Positions 43,990-54,739 are shown, numbered from the stretch's first letter. The stretch is DNA of 64,000 nucleotides from Prorocentrum cordatum (GCA_963575745.1 CAUYUJ010017924.1:91001-155000), one strand, 5' to 3'. Made by a program: numbers and translations. The notes: generated from the sequence alone by a model not told the origin.

Positions 43990-44120
43990 TATCGAAGACG
44001 CCTACGGCGAATCACCGCCGCCCTCTGCCTTGTAGAATCGCCTATGTGGCCGAGCGTTGTGGCAAGAGCTCTGCGAAGCTATCGGACCATGTGTTCCCCC
44101 AGCCATTGTGGAAACCCTTC
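43990..44120 (+). repeat. Dispersed repeat ATCGAAGACGCCTACGGCGA, copy 2
   Basis: Same blocks as at 38765, with GCTATCGGACCATGTGTTCC and TTCAGGGAACAC. Confidence 0.85.
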
Positions 44121-44149
44121 AGGGAACACTTGGGGGGGGATGGCGGGGA

Positions 44150-44220
44150 AGACCAGGAGGAGACGGAGGAGGAGGAGGTGGAGGAGGAGGAGGAGGAGGT
44201 TGATGAGGAGGAGGACTTGA
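44150..44220 (+). repeat. GGA triplet array
   Basis: GGAGGAGGAGGTGGAGGAGG type. Confidence 0.9.
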
Positions 44221-44259
44221 AATGAGAGGGGCGCCTTAAGCCCGTACCACTCGACGTAG

Positions 44260-46680
44260 TGGCACTGCGTTGCCGCGCCCGCAACGGCAGGATGGCCGAG
44301 CTTCGGCCATCTATGCGGACCAAGTTCTCGGATGCCTGGTTATGCCTTCGTTGTGAGGGTAGGATGCCGATACGTTTCTGGAGACAGGGGCGGGCATCCT
44401 AGCTTTCAGTTCGAGGTTGTGGATGCCAGCGCCCGTCAACCGACAGTGCTGTCCATCCAAGCCAAAGCTGGTTCCCACAGGACACCAGGACGAAAGAGAA
44501 GCCGATGCAGGGTCCCCCGGAGAGGGGCGGGTTTCCTAGCTCTGGGCTCTAGGATGTGGATGCCAGCGCCCGTCAACCGACAGGGCTGTCCATCCAAGCC
44601 AAAACTGGTTCCCACCAGGACACCAGGACTGGCAGACAGCTGCCGCGCCCGCAACGGCAGGATGGCCGAGCTCCGGCCATCTATGCGGACCAGTTTCCTT
44701 GAATGCCCAGCTGTGCCCTCGTTGCGAGGGTTTGGGTGTCAGGCCTGCCGAAGAACAGGTTTAGGCGCCCTGGCTGTGGGCTACGAGATGTCGGCGGCGC
44801 GCCGAAGGGGCCAGGGTGGAAACTGGGCAAGGCTATCTAGTAAGAAACGTGATTCGCATAACCCCCATGGAGGACGAAAGAAAAGTCCTCGCAGGGCTTG
44901 TGAGAAGCACCCAGCCTGCTGAGAAGCCAAGGCCCGTCCTCCTGCCCCCTTCGGAGCGCGGCCGTTGGATGCCGACGCGTGTCCATCGACGGGTGGCCAT
45001 CCAAGCCAAATCTGGCTCCCACGGGATGCCAGTAGTAGCATACAATTGCCGCGCCCGCGACGGCAGGATGGCCGAGCTTCGGCCATCTATGCGGACTAGG
45101 TTCCTCGGGTGTCTTAGTTTTGCCTTCGCTGTGAGGGCAGGATGCTGCAGGGTCCCCCGGAGAGGGGCGGGTTTCCTAGCTCTGGGCTCTAGGATGTGGA
45201 TGCCAGCGCCCGTCAACCGACAGGGCTGTCCATCCAAGCCAAAACTGGTTCCCACCAGGACACCAGGACTGGCAGACAGCTGCCGCGCCCGCAACGGCAG
45301 GATGGCCGAGCTCCGGCCATCTATGCGGACCAGTTTCCTCGAATGCCCAGCTGTGCCCTCGTTGCGAGGGTTTGGGTGTCAGGCCTGCCGAAGAACAGGT
45401 TTAGGCGCCCTGGCTGTGGGCTACGAGATGTCGGCGGCGCGCCGAAGGGGCCAGGGTGGAAACTGGGCAAGGCTATCTAGTAAGAAACGTGATTCGCATA
45501 ACCCCCATGGAGGACGAAAGAAAAGTCCTCGCAGGGCTTGTGAGAAGCACCCAGCCTGCTGAGAAGCCAAGGCCCGTCCTCCTGCCCCCTTCGGAGCGCC
45601 GCCTTTGGATGCCAACGCCTGTCCATCGACGGGGTGGCCATCCAAGCCAAATCTGGCTCCCACGGGATACCGTAAGTGGCGTGCAGTTGCCGCGCCCGCG
45701 ACGGCAGGATGGCCGAAGCTCGGCCATCTATGCGGACTAGGTTCCTCGGGTGCTTAGTTTTGCCTTCGCTGCGAGGGCAGGATGCCGCAGTGCCCCTTGG
45801 AGACATGGGCGGGCTTCCTAGCTCTAGGCTCTAGGATGTGGATGTCAACGCCTGTCGCTCGACAGGGGTGGCCATCCAAGCCCGAACTGGCCCCCCACAG
45901 TGAACCAGTACTGACAGGGTTGGCCGTGCAAGCCAGAGTTGGCAGCCACTGGGTACTGCGACTGGTGTCAAGTTGCCGCGCCCGCAACGGCAGGATGGTC
46001 GGTTTTGGGCCATCTAGGCGGGTCCGGTCCCTCGAATGCCCAGCTGTGCCCAGCTGTGCCCTTGCTGCGAGAGTCGGGTGTCAAGCCTGCCATAAGACAA
46101 GCTCGCATCTCCGCTGATGAGCTCGTTTTTTTGATGGTAACGCCTGTCCATCGATAGTAAGGGATGGTCATCCAAGCCCATCCCCGCGGAATGCCGAGAC
46201 TGGCATGCAGTTGCCGCGCCCGCCGCGGCAGGGGGGCCGAGCTTCGGCCATCCTCGCGGACCAGACTCGTTGGTCTCTCAGCTGGGCCCTCTTTGCGAGG
46301 GCAGGATACCAACGCCTGCTTGGAGACAGGGCTGGCAATCCAAGCTGTGGGCTCGAGGTTGAGGGTACCAACTCCTGTCCAACGACAGGGCTGACCATTA
46401 AAGCTTAAGCTGGCTTACCAAAAAGTAGAACAACCAGTACTGGCCATCTACAGGGCTGGCCTTGAGTTTGCCGCGCCCGCAACGGCGGGATGGCCGAGCT
46501 TCGGCCATCTACGCGGACCAGTTACCTTATGTGCGTGCTTGCCAGGTTCGAGGTGGTTGATGCCACCCCCTGTCATTCTACAGGAATGGCCATCCAAGCC
46601 CGAATTGGTCCCCACAGGAATCCAGTACAGGCTTTGTTGCCGCGCCCGCAACGGCAGGAAACCAACTCCCTACGCCACTG
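44260..46680 (+). repeat. 640-bp tandem duplication in a diverged tandem array
   Basis: 44506-45120 and 45146-45780 are almost identical at an exact 640-bp offset. Diverged continuations run on both sides. About nine copies of the box GCCGCGCCCGCAACGGCAGG with palindromic GATGGCCGAGCTTCGGCCATC-type sequence occur (near 44274, 44641, 45047, 45281, 45688, 45975, 46213, 46470; partial at 46638). They alternate with CCTGTCCATCGACAGG and TGGCCATCCAAGCC blocks. Open frames here duplicate each other and look like artefacts. Confidence 0.88.
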
Positions 46681-46819
46681 TCGCCCTGCCGTTCCCTGGA
46701 AAAAAGAAGTTACGCAACGGTGCTCGTCGAGTTCCAAGAACTCTTAGTGGCGCCCAGGGCGTCCCTTGCGCTTTTCCCCTTAACCAGGATGGAACGGCGT
46801 CGGCCCGGGGTGGATGATG

Positions 46820-46898
46820 ATTGTGATGAGGAGGAGGAGGAAGAGAAGGAGGAGGAGTAGGAGTAGGAGGAGGAGGAGGAAGAGGAAGAGGAAGAGGA
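46820..46898 (+). repeat. GGA triplet array
   Basis: GGAGGAGGAGGAAGAGAAGG type, directly left of an AT-rich island. Confidence 0.9.
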
Positions 46899-47508
46899 AT
46901 CATCATACGAATCATAAGAACACTAAATACTTATATTGCTACTAATAATAATAAGAATAATATTACGAAGACTACTGACACTAAGAGCAAGACAACTACT
47001 ACTAATCATAATGATAGCATAACACGACGAAGAGGAATAATCAAACTAACACTATCAAGGAATAGTAGGAGGTTAAACATTAATACGAAGAAGAAGCGTG
47101 ATACGACAACGAACAATGTTAGAAATAACAATGGGAGTGCGAAAAAGGAGCTTTATATCAAGGAGAAGAATACTACGAAGAAGGATAATACTTCTATCAA
47201 TACTACTAATAATAGTAGTAATGGTAAGCAGCAGAAGAGTGATCATACTACTAATACACATAATAACCCATACTCATGAGACTAATCATGCGACTACTAA
47301 GAATACTAAGAACATTACTTATATATTCCGAATAATAATGCCGCTATCAATATTATTAAGAAAAAATATTATTACAACGAAAATAGTAAACCTATGAATA
47401 ATAAGTGTACTTATACCACTAATACTAACCATTCGAACAATCATAATACTAAGAACAGTACTAAGGCTAATACGCATAATTCTAAGCATGTGGCTAAGCG
47501 GAAGACTA
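46899..47508. other. AT-rich triplet island 4
   Basis: About 0.6 kb rich in AAT, ACT, AAG and CAT triplets (ACTACTAATAATAGTAGTAA), bounded by GGA/GAAGAG sequence on both sides as for islands 1 and 3. Open frames are N/T/I/K/R low complexity. Confidence 0.65.
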
Positions 47509-47509
47509 A

Positions 47510-47537
47510 GATGAGGAGGAGAAGGAGGAGGAGTCGG

Positions 47538-47577
<40 letters not shown>

Positions 47578-47600
47578 GGAGGAGGAGGAGGAGGCGGAGG
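47510..47600 (+). repeat. GGA then GAT triplet array
   Basis: AGGAGGAGAAGGAGGAGGAG then about 14 GAT units then GGA. Confidence 0.93.
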
Positions 47601-48660
47601 AGGGGGCATCTTGGGAGCTTGTGGGGGCACTCTTGGGGCCTCCGGGGAGCTTCCCGGGAGCCTCTTGGAGGCATTTTTGGGGCCCTCTTGAAGGCCTTTT
47701 GAAGGCCGCCTTCGGGGGCTTCTCGGGGGCCTTTTTGGCTGTCTTGATGGGCTCCTGGCCCGTCTGACGCCGTTGGAAGCCGTCTTGGGGGTCTCTCTGG
47801 GCCGACGGGGGGCCCTCTTGGGGTGCTCCAGGGCCGTCTTGGAGGCCATCTTGGGTGATTGGAGGCACCGTGGGTCGTCTTGGGGCCCTCTCCGTCTTTG
47901 GGGCCTGTTGGGCCGTCCTGGGCGAGGCCTCTTGGGGCGATCTTGGGGCGATTTTTGGGGGCGCTGGGGCGGCCTCGGGCCGTCGGAAGGCCGAAAAGAA
48001 ACGTATGCCAACATCCTTCAACCACCTAAGGCACATCAGTGATTTTGGCATCGCCTTCGGCCAATTCCGCCACCGTGCCTGAGTTGTGGGTCTGAGGCCT
48101 CTTGTACATGTGTTGGGGTTCCGTGGGGAGCCCCAAGAGGGCCTCTTGGAGGCGGTTTGGGCGCCTCTTGGGGGCCTCTTAGGGCCTCGTGGGGTATCTT
48201 TTGGGCCTCTTGGAGGTCTCTTGGGCGCGTCTCGGGTGCCTCTTGGGGCCTCTTAGGGCCTCGCGGAGGCCTCTTTGGGCTTCCTGGGGACGTCTCGGGG
48301 CACAAATATCGAATGTTTGGTTCGTGGTCCCCTGCCTGGACCCCTCTTTGGGCCCTCTTGGGGCCCTCGTGGGCCGTCTTGAGCGCTTCTTGGACAATCA
48401 CGGAGCCCTCTTGGGCCGTCTTGGGGCCCTCTTGGAGGCGTCTTGGACTGTCTCGGGGGCTTCTTCCGCCGTGTTGGAGCGTCGGAAAGCCGAACATGCG
48501 AGAAGGCCAACATCCTTCAAACACATGCGTAACATCTACGATTTTGGCCTCTTGGGGCTCTCTTGGGAGGCCTCTTGGAGCGCTCTGGGGGTCTCTTTGG
48601 GCCACCTTGGGCCGTCTTGGAACCATCTTCGGGCGCCTTGGAGCACTCTTAGCCTCGGCA
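47600..48660 (+). repeat. GGCCGTCTTGG minisatellite with embedded 68-bp box
   Basis: Same unit family as 38930; embedded boxes at 47990-48056 and 48480-48550 (CGGAAGGCCGAAAAGAAACG, then CCAACATCCTTCAA and GATTTTGGC). Confidence 0.88.
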
Positions 48661-48830
48661 ATGCGAACATTGCGTACTTTGCTAAGGTTTATGGTTTCGG
48701 GGAGCCGAATGTTGCGTAACTTACTAGTTGTTACTTCGGGGACGCAACAAGTGTATAAACTTACTAGGGTTTTGTGGCCTCGGGGACGCGAGCATTGTGT
48801 AGTTTACAATGGATTCTGGTTTCGGTGGCG
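48650..48830 (+). repeat. CGAACATTGCGTA-ACTTACTAG short tandem repeat
   Basis: Four diverged units of about 40-55 bp, each with a CGGGGACGC-type start, CATTGCGTA, ACTTACTAG and a GTTTTGG or GGTTTCGG end. Confidence 0.75.
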
Positions 48831-49894
48831 CGAGTCTCAGGTATTTTTACGTGTCCCACGCCCTCTCGTTCGGGCTTGGTAGATTGGATCCTTTTGGGCG
48901 CCCCCCCGTCGCGCGGACTTCAACATTCAGGACTGTAACATACTTGAAACTGCAACTGGCGCAGGGAGCAGCATCTTCGTCCTGCAGCCTGGTGGCCCCA
49001 CAAGGGGGCCGGCGGATTTTTCTTCACGCCCAAAGGAGAAGCAATCCACATTTGTGGAATTGCAGAAGACATCTGCACTTGTGAATGATGAGGTGATCGC
49101 CCTGCCAGCAGGTGCCCAGAGAAAGAGGAGGAGGAAGGAGACGGGGAGGGGCACGAGCGTGGTCTTGACGCGTGGCCTCGACTTACCGTTCATACGTCCG
49201 GCGGAATCTGCAATCAGGCAGATCATGACCCGGCAGTTCGGCCGCACTCGGACACCTCGTCCTGTGCTACTATGCCTATCGCTGTGCTCGAGCGCATTGC
49301 GGCCAATAGTGCCGAGGCGCTCCGCTGACAGAGGCGCAGGGCCGAGGTTTCGCTGTCCCAGGGTTGGGGTGGTGGTATCGGCATTGAGGGAGGGGGATTC
49401 TGGCTTCCCCCGCGCTTCTGTCCCCTGGGCTGCTGTTGCAACGGCCGTGCCTTTTTTTGTCGGTAGCTGGCACTCTTTCGATGCCAGCACCACCTTTTTC
49501 AGAGCTCGTGCTCAGTTGCAATTCGGGGGTTTTACCCTGATCCCGACCGACCGACCTATACCGCCCCTCGCGCGGCATTGCCAATAGGCGCCGCGCACTT
49601 CCTTCTGCCTGGACGGCCTAGGGCTGGCAATCTTCAACTTTTGCAGCGGCCCTGCAACTGTCAGTTTTCATCCGCTGCAGTGGCCCTGCAGCGGACTGGC
49701 CTTTCGGAGGGATGTGGGCGTGCGTTGTCGTCCCACTCCCGCCTCGTTCCGGGTTTTCGACGGCGATCTGTGCTTCGTTCGCTCAGCCTTGGACTGAGAG
49801 CTGGCCGCAGTAACTAGCTCATTCTCAACCGGCCTTCTTACTGCCTGAAGCCGTTTCCTAGAGCGTGATTCGTTTTGGCATCTCCATCGCTACT

Positions 49895-50012
49895 TTGTCA
49901 GTGTGTGTGTGTGTGTGTCTGTGTGTGTCTGTGTGTGTGTGTGTCTGTGTGTGTGTCTGTGTGTGTCTGTGTGTGTGTGTGTGTGTGTCTGTGTGTGTGT
50001 GTGTGTGTGTGT
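49895..50012 (+). repeat. TG dinucleotide array
   Basis: GTGTGTGTGTGTCTGTGTGT, with TCTG interruptions. Confidence 0.96.
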
Positions 50013-50029
50013 GGGGGTGTTGGGGCCGG

Positions 50030-50255
50030 TTGCGCCGGCGTACCTCTACTCGGCCAGCCTCTTCAACTTCTTCGCGTTCCCGGCCAAGGACTTCACCTCC
50101 AAGGTCCCCAGGTCCTGTGGACTTCCTGGTCTTCCTGACTGCGGTGTGGGCTCTCGGTCCGCCGCGAGGCCTTTTTTTCCACGGCCCCTGTGTGGGCTCC
50201 ACGTGGCTGCATCTCTTCGGCACGCGCGTGAAGAACTTCATGTTCCGACTGGCTT
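50030..50255 (+). pseudogene. Possible cryptic coding remnant with membrane-like segment
   Basis: Strongly C/G-ending codons translate as YLYSASLFNFFAFPAKDFTS and, after a one-base frame change, as VDFLVFLTAVWALG then STWLHLFGTRVKNFMFRLAS. Composition looks protein-like and partly transmembrane, but I cannot name the family. There is no good acceptor on its left (a TG array) and the frame breaks near 50105. It may be a relic of a retroposed gene or chance. Confidence 0.3.
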
Positions 50256-50626
50256 CCTTCCCGTTCCTCCCTGTCTGCCCCCGCTCTCTCGTGCCTCACT
50301 TCGCCTCCGAGGGCGCCCCTCCCGACGCTGACCGCCGTCTGCGCCGGCCTCGAGCCTGTTTGTGCCCGCGGACCCAAGTGTGGTGTTTGGGGGAGGTCTT
50401 GGCGCACTCACGCGCGCGATTGATGCTACCCGCAATGCCGGCCTCATGTTCTGATGCCCTCTCCTTCGATGCGTGATGTCTTGTGCGCTCCAATCGAAGT
50501 AACTCAATCGGCAGTGTGCGAGGTTTCGGGGCCAGTTCCTGTTGAGACTTCCATTGCTCATGAATTCCATCGCTCTTTCGGCGCCTCGGGGTCACTAGAC
50601 TTATGATCTCGATCGCAGCAGCCGAG

Positions 50627-50741
50627 GGACGTGAACGATGGAAAGCATCTGTACTCCTTGGACGCCGGCGGCACCATCAATGCGCTGACATTCAGCCCGA
50701 AGAACTACTGGCTGTGTGCCGCGACAGACACCGCGATCAAG
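50627..50741 (+). CDS. RACK1: RACK1 exon F (sixth WD40 blade)
   Basis: Completes the Trp codon, then encodes [20 protein letters not shown] followed by [18 protein letters not shown], the RACK1 sixth-blade signature (GKHLYTLD, INAL-FSP, YWLCAAT). The acceptor is CCGAG|GG. The predicted donor is AAG|GTGCGG at 50742. The next expected segment (I/V-WDLE plus the last blade) was not found by eye between 50742 and 64000, so intron F is probably longer than 13 kb. Confidence 0.95.
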
Positions 50742-51136
50742 GTGCGGGGCGGTGGTGGTATCAACTCACATTTGGATCATGCCCCGCCCTTGAAGCATGC
50801 GCGAGGTTCGGCCGAAGGGATGCGACCAAACGGTCAAGCAACGCCCGGGGGTGGTCGCAGCGCCCCGCCGTGAAGTGGAGGAGAGTACAACAGCAGATTC
50901 CTGGTCCGTCGTCGGCGTCGTCGTCGGTGTGTCGCGGTCACCAGGCTCCAGCCATCGACCCAGACGAGAAATAATCATTCTTGCATGTGTCCCCCTGCCG
51001 ATCTGGTTTTCCAACGTTTGGTCGCACTGGAGGCGCGAGAAGGGGCCGATGGTCGAACTTATCCGAGGGGTAGGCCTGCGCCGAGGAAAGCGCCCTGCCC
51101 CTCACTTCCAAGCTTGCGGCAGGCGCTGGCCAGGAA

Positions 51137-51200
51137 GAGAAGGAGGAGGAGGAGGAGGAGGAGGAGGAGGAGGAGGAGGAGGAGGAGGAGGAGGAGGAGG
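51137..51200 (+). repeat. GGA triplet array
   Basis: About 20 uninterrupted GGA units. Confidence 0.95.
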
Positions 51201-52367
51201 AGCCCGCAGGTCGACATCAGTCCTCGCGGGTCTTTACCAGCGGTGGGGCGCAGGAGTCGCTCTGGTGCCACGGGGCTGTCCTAGCCCTAGCCCTAGCCCT
51301 AGCCACGGCTGGGCTCATTTTTCACTACCACCGCCAAAGACCATTGGCGGTTGACCTATGGTAGTGCTTTGCTGTGCGAGGCGGCGCTTGTGGTAGTGGA
51401 AGGTAGGCCCACCACCTGTGTCGTTCTGGAGCTGTGGAACTGCCTTAGGAAAGCTATTTTCGCATACGGAGGAAGCAGCAGCACCAGCATGTGCTCGAGA
51501 CAATATTTATGTGTGATTGGCCGCATATCCTACAGCATCCATCAGTCCCGCGCGTTTGGCCACATACCAGTTGTGTGGCTGCGCGAATCCGCCACCGCGT
51601 TCGAGAAGGTGCGCTGTGGAGGAGGGGGTCAGGGTCGATGCCTCTCCCTCTGCGGTTTTGACCTGGAAATTCTTCTCGAGGAACGCAGGAGCACGCAGGG
51701 TCTCGGTCCAAACCAAACAGCGACGGCATGTCGGGCTCGACCCGTCGGGAACCCTGGTTGGCGCTGACGAGAAGAAGCGAGGGCCCGAAACGAGCCTCCC
51801 GCCGCTGGCGCAGCGGCAGGTCTTCCAACAGCAAAGGCATGTCCAGCGCCACGGCGAGCACGACCGAACAAGAAACGGCGGCCGCTGTTTGTGTGTCGTG
51901 GCACCCGTCCGAGCACCAGCGGCCGGACGGAAGCCAGCAACCGGAAGCTGGGCGAGGGCTGGCAAATCCGCGGCTGCGAAAGCGGTCACCCCGGAAGAAG
52001 AAAACAAATTTCCAGAGTAAAGCTCAGCGCACTAAATAGTACGTAAGCGGGCTGTTCCCCAGAATATGAAAACAAACAATTCCCCGGAGCTCCGTTTCAG
52101 AAGCCACGAGTTTGCCAGCCTTCGCCTGGCTTCTGAACCACACTGCGTCCCACACCACAGTGAGCAACCAGGCAGAACGCCGTGTACACCGTGCTGGTCC
52201 TCGTGCCCGGCTGCAGGCAAAACGCAACAGATGCCGGTGCTCGCGGCGAGAGCATCCTTTTTCGAATGGACGGGGCGTGTGCCTCGGCTAGACTGGCACG
52301 CCGACCTGGTGGGGCGCGTCCAGCATCGGGCCGAGGGAGCCGCGATGTGCGGGTCGATGTTTGTTGA

Positions 52368-52600
52368 GGGCCCTTCCATTGTAGCTAGGGGAACGAAGAA
52401 TGACATAAACATAAAAACTCAGAGGTCCGCGCGGATTTTTCGGTTCCGCGCTGGACCCCCTGCCCTGGCGCGCGGAGCGCGCCAGGGGCGGCGCCGGCGG
52501 CTCCGCCAGGGAGGACCAGCGCGGATCCGATAAATCCGCGCGGACCTCTGAGTTTTTATGTTTATGTCATTCTTCGTTCCACTAACTACAGTGGTGGCCC
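52368..52600. mobile_element. GC-cored foldback element, family 2, best preserved copy
   Basis: Inverted arms of about 85 bp. GGAACGAAGAATGACATAAA and CTCAGAGGTCCGCGCGGAT on the left are mirrored on the right with few mismatches. Outer arms TTGTAGCTAGG and ACTAACTACAGTGG pair imperfectly. The core carries GCGCGCCAGGGGCGGCGCCGG. No open frame of substance. It lies downstream of RACK1 exon F. Confidence 0.88.
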
Positions 52601-53237
52601 ATGCCAAGAAACACCCTGCTCGCCTCCAGGGTGCACTGGGTTTCTTGGGTTTCTTGTGTTTCGACGTTTTTGTTGCTATGCAAGGCGTGACGTGCCCACG
52701 CCAAACATCCATGGACGTCCTGGGGTCTCAGGGTCGGGTTTCTTGTGGAAGGTTTCTTGTGGACTGGCCTCCGCTGTACGGGTCGGCAGCCCCAAGGCTC
52801 CCCCTAACACAGGTATCTCAAACATGCCCCAGGATTGGCATCGCCCGCGCATGCCGTTTGTAGTGTGCGTGCGTCGGCTCCACAGGGCCGACGCGCAGAC
52901 ATTCTGTAGCACATGCTCGGTCGTAGGCGCTTTTCGGCCATACCGCCTTTCAGCCACGCGCAGAGGGGGGTGGGGGGGAGGGGGGAGGGCTTCTTCAAAG
53001 CACCCCTGCCTCTCAGAAGGCGCGGGCCTTGTCTATAGATGTATGGCCGGCGCCTTCTAAGGAGCAGCCTCCTTCCAATAAGCCCCTCCCCCCCTCCCTC
53101 CGCCCCCTTTGTGCGCGCCGCCGTGGCAGCGATGTGCGTTCAGATGTCTGTGCTCTGCGCTCTCCTCGGGCGTGCCTGAGGGGGCGCACAGGATCGGTAT
53201 GTCCTTCTGCGTCTCACATGGGAGCGGTCTTCGCACA

Positions 53238-53303
53238 CGAGGAGGAGGAGGAGGAGGAGGAGGAGGAGGAGGAGGAGGAGGAGGAGGAGGAGGAGGAGGA
53301 GGA
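53238..53303 (+). repeat. GGA triplet array
   Basis: About 21 uninterrupted GAG/GGA units. Confidence 0.95.
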
Positions 53304-53828
53304 CACGTTTGACATCTGCATCCCTGTGTGTCCAGCTGCGGCAGGCCCCACCAACATGCCGCGGCAGCATCGAGATGCACGCAGGATGGTTTCGCCGAGC
53401 TTGCCCGAGAGGCTTGCTAGAGCCAGCCTGGGGCAGTCCCAGAATGCTGCAGCGGGGGGTGGGCGCAACGCTGCGAGGGTATTGCGCTGGCTTCTGCTTC
53501 GTGGTGGATGCTCCTTGGGGGACAGGTTCTCTTGGGGGTGTCCTGGGGCCCTCTAAGTTCGGATGCCATTTCTGGGAGGTCAATTTCTGTCTTCGCCTGG
53601 GTTCGAAACCCGGCTTAATCTGGCTCATCCCCGTTTGATCCTGCTGAATCCCGCCCAAGTCAGTTTGATCATGCTGAATCCGCGGCTTAGTCCAGCGCAG
53701 TAGACCCCCCATGGGCCTCCCTTGAGCTTACCCTGCCGACGAAGACCTCTCAGCAGTTGCCTCCCAATCGTGGCTCAGCATCGTCTACCCTTCCCCACTC
53801 CCACTGGGCCATGGTATCCAAGCTCAAA

Positions 53829-53987
53829 CGGGCGTGTCCCTCCACATGAGGAGGATTCGAACATAGTCAAACAGAAGTCTGGGGACGATTGTTTGGGCCA
53901 TCTTTGATTTTTTGTTCGGAATATGTTAGACGTATCGACAATTTTTCGTTTTTTCGTCCACAATCCCCCTGTAGGAGGATATGCCCG
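53829..53987. mobile_element. MITE-like element, family 4, copy 2
   Basis: CGGGCGTGTCCCTCCACATG at the left and CCCCCTGTAGGAGGATATGC with CCG at the right; interior GTTCGGAATATG and CAATTTTTCG as in copy 1. Both copies are followed by ACCTAAG-CTG, so the element may extend slightly further right. Confidence 0.83.
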
Positions 53988-54169
53988 ACCTAAGTCTGAG
54001 CCCCACCAGCCCAGCCTCCTATGGGTGGGGGCAGGCCCCGCGAGACCCGAAGGAGCAGGCACAGATCCCGGGGCAAGGGCTCACCCGCCCCGCCCCCCCC
54101 GCGCCGCCAGGGGAGGTGGGGCCTAGGGCTCCACGTTTCTCGTCCCCCCCAGGTGGGATTGGGGGGGGG

Positions 54170-54172
54170 GGG

Positions 54173-54265
<93 letters not shown>

Positions 54266-54268
54266 CAG
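54170..54268 (+). repeat. GAC triplet array
   Basis: Over 30 uninterrupted GAC units, then GACGACGTCGACGACG and a GCC/GAC mixture to 54430. Confidence 0.96.
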
Positions 54269-54739
54269 GTGGGATTGGGGTGGACGACGTCGACGACGAC
54301 GACGCCAGCGCTAATGCCAAAGCCAGAGCCGAAGCCAAAGCCAAAGCCGACGCGCCGACGCGCCGACGCGCCGACGCCGACGCCGATGCCGACGGAAGAC
54401 GCCGACGGAAGATGCCGACGCCGACGGAAGACGACGACGAACCACTCCACACCCACAGGAAGAGGGGGGGTGGGCTCCAGCACCCTCGCCACGCCCACAT
54501 GTCCACGACCACAGGGGGTGGGGGGCGATCCCATTCGCGAGGCCTTCGTGAGGCCAACGGGCGTACCCAGCGGGGGCTCGATCCAATATGGAGTTTCGGG
54601 TGGTGGGTGGGCAGCCCTGGATCATATATCCCACCTAGGTGGATAAGTCGGCCAGAAGGGTCAAAGCCATGCCAGTGGGGACAGGGACAGGGTAAACGAA
54701 GCGGCCTGAAGGCTCCACCGAGCTCTTCCGAACCGGCCC

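Larger units (their letters stand above)
37629..50626 (+). other. RACK1 intron E (about 13.0 kb, GC-AG)
   Basis: Starts GCGCGC and ends GCCGAG. Contains the GTCTTGG minisatellites, the GAT/GCT megarepeat, several tandem repeats and an AT-rich island. 48830-49890 and 50260-50620 show no feature I can name. Confidence 0.85.
1149..50741 (+). other. RACK1: RACK1 gene, six internal exons in very long introns
   Basis: RACK1 is the WD40 beta-propeller bound to the small ribosomal subunit head; it scaffolds kinases and takes part in translation control in the cytosol. Six plus-strand exons join without a frame break into 155 codons that align with the central part of eukaryotic RACK1 without gaps at the joints. 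Readable landmarks in order are [85 protein letters not shown] and [13 protein letters not shown]. The N-terminal blades and the C-terminal blade are outside the window or not found. Exons are 43-115 nt and introns 0.97-17.2 kb. Donors are GC, GA, GT, GC, GC, GT; every acceptor is AG followed by G. The joints are inferred from protein conservation, not from cDNA. Confidence 0.93.

Noticed and set aside
43750-44120. Gene at the ATCGAAGACGCCTACGGCGA sequence
   Set aside because: The sequence recurs at 38765 with independent stops and length changes, so it is a dispersed repeat.
51280-51305. Telomere-like repeat
   Set aside because: Four CCCTAG units do not match the TTTAGGG type expected in this group, and the run is too short.
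51507-52007. Minus-strand open frame of 166 codons
   Set aside because: No family resemblance, competing open frames on both strands, and GC-rich composition that makes stops rare.
53590-53605. tRNA gene suggested by GGTTCGAAACC
   Set aside because: A T-arm-like hairpin (CTGGG, TTCGAAA, CCCGG) is present. The acceptor stem partner, D-arm and anticodon arm are not found in the expected distance upstream.
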